Assembly (NCBI GenBank): GCA_002686675.1
Contig: NYYF01000045.1
Span: 1 to 8,882, forward strand
Origin: Fidelibacterota bacterium
GTDB lineage: Bacteria > Marinisomatota > Marinisomatia > Marinisomatales > UBA8229
DNA length: 8,882 bases
Direction of reading: 5' to 3'
The notes beneath the pieces were generated by a model. That model had not been told where the DNA came from. It did not search any database and saw nothing but the letters and a program-made list of their open reading frames with translations. Shown in pieces: positions 5,774-8,882 of the stretch (its first letter is position 1; each line of letters opens with the position of its first letter). The translations under genes were made by a program, and so were the position numbers.

Positions 5774-7609
5774 ATGAATAATCCAGCACTCACCCTCGCC
5801 TTCGCCATGGCTTTCGGAATGATAGCCCAGGTATTGGCACGTCATCTTCGTATCCCGGGGATTGTATTGTTGCTGGGGACAGGTCTTTTGTTAGGTCCCG
5901 ATGCTTTGGGAATTGTACATCCTTCCAGCCTGGGTAATTCTCTGCCATTTATTGTCGGTTTTGCCGTTGCTGTTATCCTGTTTGAAGGCGGGATGAATCT
6001 GCACATAAACAGAATTCGACGTGAAGGAAAAACCATACGGCAGCTTATCACAACGGGTGCCTTGGTTACTGCCTTGGGAGGCACAGTTACTGCTAAAATA
6101 TTTTTAGGATGGGATTGGAGGATTTCACTGTTATTCGGTGTCATTATAATTGTTACCGGACCAACAGTGATTACCCCTTTATTACGGCGGCTCAAGTTGA
6201 GAAGATCTGTTTCGACTGTTTTGGAAGCAGAAGGAGTCCTACTGGATGCTATCGGGGCAGTGATCGCAGTTGTCGCCCTTGAAATTGCCCTAAGTCCGTC
6301 AGGGTTATCTTTCCTGACAGGACTTTTTCATATTATAACCCGACTCATCGTTGGAAGTGCTATTGGAGCCGCTGGTGGGTTTTTTCTGGCTTTCCTGCTT
6401 CGTTTTCGTAATCTTATTCCAGAAGGATTGGAAAACGTTTTTACTCTCTCCCTGGTTTTTGCTTTATTTCAAGGCGCTAATTCCATAAGTCCTGAAAGCG
6501 GGATCGTTGCTGTGACAGCCGCAGGTCTGGTGGTAGGAAATATGAAAACTCATATACACAGAGAATTAAGGGAATTTGAAGAACAGATGACTGTGTTACT
6601 TATCGGTATGCTTTTTATCCTTTTAGCCGCAGATGTAAGACTTATAGAAGTAACAGAGCTTGGATGGGGAGGAATAATAACTGTAACCATTCTTGTCTGT
6701 GTTTTACGTCCTTTGAATGTATATATCGGGACAATGGGATCAAACCTTAATCTCCGACAAAAAGCTCTTTTATCATGGATTGCTCCAAGAGGGATCGTTG
6801 CTGCTGCGGTTGCTTCCTTATTTGCCTTGGAGCTGGAAAAACACGGCGTTGATGGAAGTCAGCTACGGGCAATGGTGTTTTCCCTTATTGCCGTTACAGT
6901 GTTACTCTCCGGGTTAACAGGGAGTCTTGCTGCACAATTCTTAGGGTTGAAACGACCTGAAAATGTTGGTTGGGTAATACTGGGCGCAAACTATCTTAGC
7001 CGATCGTTAGCAAAAGTATTAATAGGATCCGGGGAAGAGGTTATCTGTATCGATCAAAATCCAAAAGCCTGCAGGCTTGCAGAAGAAGAAGGAATCAAGG
7101 TTATCTATGGCAATGGATTGGATGAGAAAACATTGCTCCGGGCTGAAATTGATACGCGAATGGGCGCCATGGGGCTTTCTTCTAATGAAGAAGTCAATCT
7201 CTTGTTTGGAACCAAAGCAAAAGAGATCGGGAAACTCAGCACGATCCTTGTGGGCATTAAAAGCATGGCTGAAGGAATTACTTCAGAAATGGTCAAAGAA
7301 ATTGGCGGAAGAATTCCGTTTGGAAGACAGTGCGATATTGAACAATGGGCAGGCTGGATTCAGCGTGAAATAACATTAATAAACAGGTATTCTCTAACCT
7401 CACCTGCATCAAATAATAATTTTCAGGATGGGATGGAAGGCATCATTTTACCTTTGATTTTGCATAGGGAATCCAAGTCCCAACCGATTGATGATACCAC
7501 TGAAATTAAGGCTGGAGACGAGGTAACAATGATTGTGAATAACCAGCGGGAAAAGGAAGCCCTGGAATGGCTGTCTTCCCAAGGTTGGATCCTGGCAGAA
7601 AATGGGTAA
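5774..7609 (+). CDS. CPA-type Na+/H+ antiporter with TrkA-N and TrkA-C domains
   Basis: A 611-aa inner-membrane protein. Residues about 5-392 hold some twelve hydrophobic segments of a cation/proton exchanger. Landmarks are LFEGG (69-73), TGPTVITPLLRR (128-139), EAEGVLLD (151-158) with Asp158 in the place of the ion-binding Asp, and APRG (337-340). Residues about 398-520 form a TrkA-N (RCK) Rossmann domain with Asp427 after the second strand, and about 552-600 a TrkA-C domain (AGDEVTMIV). The nucleotide loop reads GANYLS where a classical one has GxGxxG. The likely role is exchange of Na+ or K+ for H+ in pH and salt homeostasis, gated by a nucleotide or other ligand on the cytoplasmic domains. 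Ion specificity cannot be read from the sequence. The ATG has no Shine-Dalgarno. Confidence 0.9.
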   Translation: MNNPALTLAFAMAFGMIAQVLARHLRIPGIVLLLGTGLLLGPDALGIVHPSSLGNSLPFIVGFAVAVILFEGGMNLHINRIRREGKTIRQLITTGALVTALGGTVTAKIFLGWDWRISLLFGVIIIVTGPTVITPLLRRLKLRRSVSTVLEAEGVLLDAIGAVIAVVALEIALSPSGLSFLTGLFHIITRLIVGSAIGAAGGFFLAFLLRFRNLIPEGLENVFTLSLVFALFQGANSISPESGIVAVTAAGLVVGNMKTHIHRELREFEEQMTVLLIGMLFILLAADVRLIEVTELGWGGIITVTILVCVLRPLNVYIGTMGSNLNLRQKALLSWIAPRGIVAAAVASLFALELEKHGVDGSQLRAMVFSLIAVTVLLSGLTGSLAAQFLGLKRPENVGWVILGANYLSRSLAKVLIGSGEEVICIDQNPKACRLAEEEGIKVIYGNGLDEKTLLRAEIDTRMGAMGLSSNEEVNLLFGTKAKEIGKLSTILVGIKSMAEGITSEMVKEIGGRIPFGRQCDIEQWAGWIQREITLINRYSLTSPASNNNFQDGMEGIILPLILHRESKSQPIDDTTEIKAGDEVTMIVNNQREKEALEWLSSQGWILAENG

Positions 7610-7631
7610 CAGCTTAAAATCCGGCGTCAAA

Positions 7632-7695
7632 GAGAAATTTCTCAGTTATCCTACTCCCGAAGCAATTAGTGAAGAGTAGGAGAAGGTGCCCTGAT
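7632..7695. repeat. Palindrome plus inverted repeat, possible dispersed repeat fragment
   Basis: A perfect 12-bp palindrome GAGAAATTTCTC (7632-7643) is followed by an 8-bp inverted repeat, TCCTACTC (7649-7656) and GAGTAGGA (7674-7681), around a 17-base loop, and then GAAGGTGCCCTGATA. There is no T-run after the hairpin, so it is a poor terminator. The arrangement of a hairpin followed by GAGAAGGTGCCC resembles a dispersed intergenic repeat that I recall from many bacterial genomes; this could not be verified here. Confidence 0.4.
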
Positions 7696-7761
7696 AAAAT
7701 GAGTAAAGTTCTTCTGGAATCCGTTATTTTTATACTTAAAAAGAAGAAATAGTATTATACC

Positions 7762-8882
7762 ATGAAAGTGAAACATATGACATTGTTATTCACCATCTTG
7801 GTCTCAATCAATTTTGGATTGGGCAAGAACCTGATCATTCATGGAATTTATGATCCAACCTCCAGAGAATTATTAGATGTTGAAATTGTAGGGAATACAC
7901 TCATCATTCCCGGCAATCTCCAGGGAATTGAGTTTTATGATATTGCAAACTCACAAACGCCTGCTCATTTAGCAAACCTCCAACTGCAGGGAGGAGGCGG
8001 AGGCGGCAACACCCGCTGTTACTATGCCAGAGGCTCCGGAAATGTGGTGTATATTACGACACACAGGGGGGTCGCCCTTGTCAATATATCCAATCCTTCA
8101 AATCCACAAAATTTGGGGTATATCTCTGGAACATACGGAAATAATTTTATTCTTGAAAATATGGATATCTCCGGAGATATTCTGGCCGTCTGCGCACATG
8201 CAGATGGTGTTTTGTTTTTTAATATTTCCAATCCTGCAAACCCAAGTTTAATCTCTACAGCCCAAATGGAAAACGCCTGGGCAATCCTTTTGCATGAGAA
8301 TTTCGCCTATACAGCCGATGGAGAGAACATTCGAATTCTCGACATTAGTAATATAGAAAATCCATTTGAAGTCAACTCATTGTCCACAGGAAGCGCAATA
8401 AAAGACCTAGCAATTGCAAATGGATTCCTCTACGCTGCCTTAGGTTCTGGTGGAGTGAGTGTTTTTGATGTAAACGCGCCTGAATCGCCGTTATTATTAG
8501 ATAATTATAATACAGGCGGATTGGCCAATAGAATTCAACCGTTTGAAGGAAAAATTGCTGTATCTGATTGGGACGATGTGGAAGTATTGGAATGGAATGG
8601 TACCGAACTGGAACGGATTGGCTTTAAGGCAAACGGCAGACGGACCATGGCTATCAATTCTTCGGGGAATTACATTTATTCCGCTGAATGGATGTTATTA
8701 CAGGTTTTTGAGTTTGGGGAAATTGCCGGTGCGGATATTGATATAAGCTCATGGGAGCTCAATTACCCTTTTGTTGAAAATGGTGATTCATACACGCTCA
8801 ATCTTGATGTCACAAATAATGGGAATTCATCATTAATTATCGAAGATCAATATACAACAAACCCAGATTTCCAAATTGAGAA
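7762..8882 (+). CDS. Secreted LVIVD-type beta-propeller protein, 3' end outside the window
   Basis: The frame is open to the right edge (373 complete codons). The first 20 or so residues (MKVKH followed by a hydrophobic run to about residue 20) look like a Sec signal peptide. About seven units of 37-42 residues follow, roughly 38-76, 84-127, 132-170, 172-209, 212-251, 254-291 and 293-323. Each has a strand near xLxVAxxxxGVxxFNIS and most continue into NPxxP, as in LVIVD repeats, so a complete seven-bladed propeller is likely. From about 325 a beta-rich Ig-like domain starts (DVTNNGNSSL), typical of surface proteins. An odd run of six glycines (77-82) lies between blades 1 and 2. The start is fixed by a TAG three codons upstream; no good Shine-Dalgarno. 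Probably exported to the periplasm or cell surface; ligand unknown. Confidence 0.85.
   Translation, partial: MKVKHMTLLFTILVSINFGLGKNLIIHGIYDPTSRELLDVEIVGNTLIIPGNLQGIEFYDIANSQTPAHLANLQLQGGGGGGNTRCYYARGSGNVVYITTHRGVALVNISNPSNPQNLGYISGTYGNNFILENMDISGDILAVCAHADGVLFFNISNPANPSLISTAQMENAWAILLHENFAYTADGENIRILDISNIENPFEVNSLSTGSAIKDLAIANGFLYAALGSGGVSVFDVNAPESPLLLDNYNTGGLANRIQPFEGKIAVSDWDDVEVLEWNGTELERIGFKANGRRTMAINSSGNYIYSAEWMLLQVFEFGEIAGADIDISSWELNYPFVENGDSYTLNLDVTNNGNSSLIIEDQYTTNPDFQIE

Noticed and set aside
5842..6195. 117-codon open frame on the - strand.
   Set aside because: It lies fully inside the antiporter membrane domain, whose frame has clear motifs; the antisense product looks like a shadow.
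8022..8251. Overlapping open frames on both strands inside the propeller gene.
   Set aside because: The frame starting at 7762 carries regular LVIVD-type repeats and a signal peptide and remains open to the edge, so the others are shadows.
1..8882. CRISPR arrays, tRNA or rRNA genes, insertion sequences, toxin-antitoxin pairs, defence islands.
   Set aside because: No tandem spaced repeats, cloverleaf, transposase motif or terminal inverted repeats were found on reading both strands, and no gene pair matched known toxin-antitoxin or defence families.

Overview
This window is an ordinary-looking, gene-dense, AT-rich bacterial chromosome segment. No phage, insertion sequence, CRISPR array, rRNA or tRNA gene was seen. 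The mix suggests an uncultured member of the FCB superphylum (Marinimicrobia/SAR406-, Ignavibacteria- or Bacteroidetes-like): a secreted LVIVD-repeat propeller protein, a short UshA-like metallophosphatase with a CxC N-terminal motif, a mitochondrial-type 2,4-dienoyl-CoA reductase, and several genes without a Shine-Dalgarno sequence. This placement is inference; there is no marker gene.

Layout from left to right. (1) Bases 1-1109, + strand: the 3' part of a metallophosphatase gene, overlapping by one base (TAATG) a 99-aa membrane protein. (2) Bases 1155-1967, - strand: a 72-aa two-helix membrane protein, a possible 42-aa small ORF that starts inside the stop codon of the 72-aa gene, and a 148-aa membrane protein resembling DUF5362. 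(3) Bases 2018-2872, + strand: an SDR enzyme with a good ribosome binding site, matching mammalian DECR1 at its unusual active site. A 282-base gap follows and holds a strong hairpin (3046-3098) whose G-U pairs favour the + strand transcript. (4) Bases 3155-4924, - strand: a tightly overlapping three-gene unit of NudL-like CoA pyrophosphatase, Mak-like ROK sugar kinase and an 87-aa membrane protein. (5) Bases 5045-7609, + strand: a HAD hydrolase and a CPA-type Na+/H+ antiporter with C-terminal TrkA domains; the divergent spacer before the HAD gene contains a perfect 12-bp palindrome. (6) Bases 7610-7761: an intergenic region with a palindrome and an inverted repeat that resemble a dispersed repeat fragment. 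(7) Base 7762 to the right edge: the 5' part of a secreted seven-bladed LVIVD-type propeller protein, followed by the start of an Ig-like domain.

Most genes are housekeeping or metabolic: unsaturated fatty acid oxidation, CoA turnover, hexose phosphorylation, and ion and pH homeostasis. I found no convincing new defence, mobile or signalling system. The best candidates for a second look are the small membrane proteins, the coupled small ORF, the strand-specific hairpin, the intergenic repeat fragment and the partial propeller protein. Family assignments rest on motif recognition, not on database searches.
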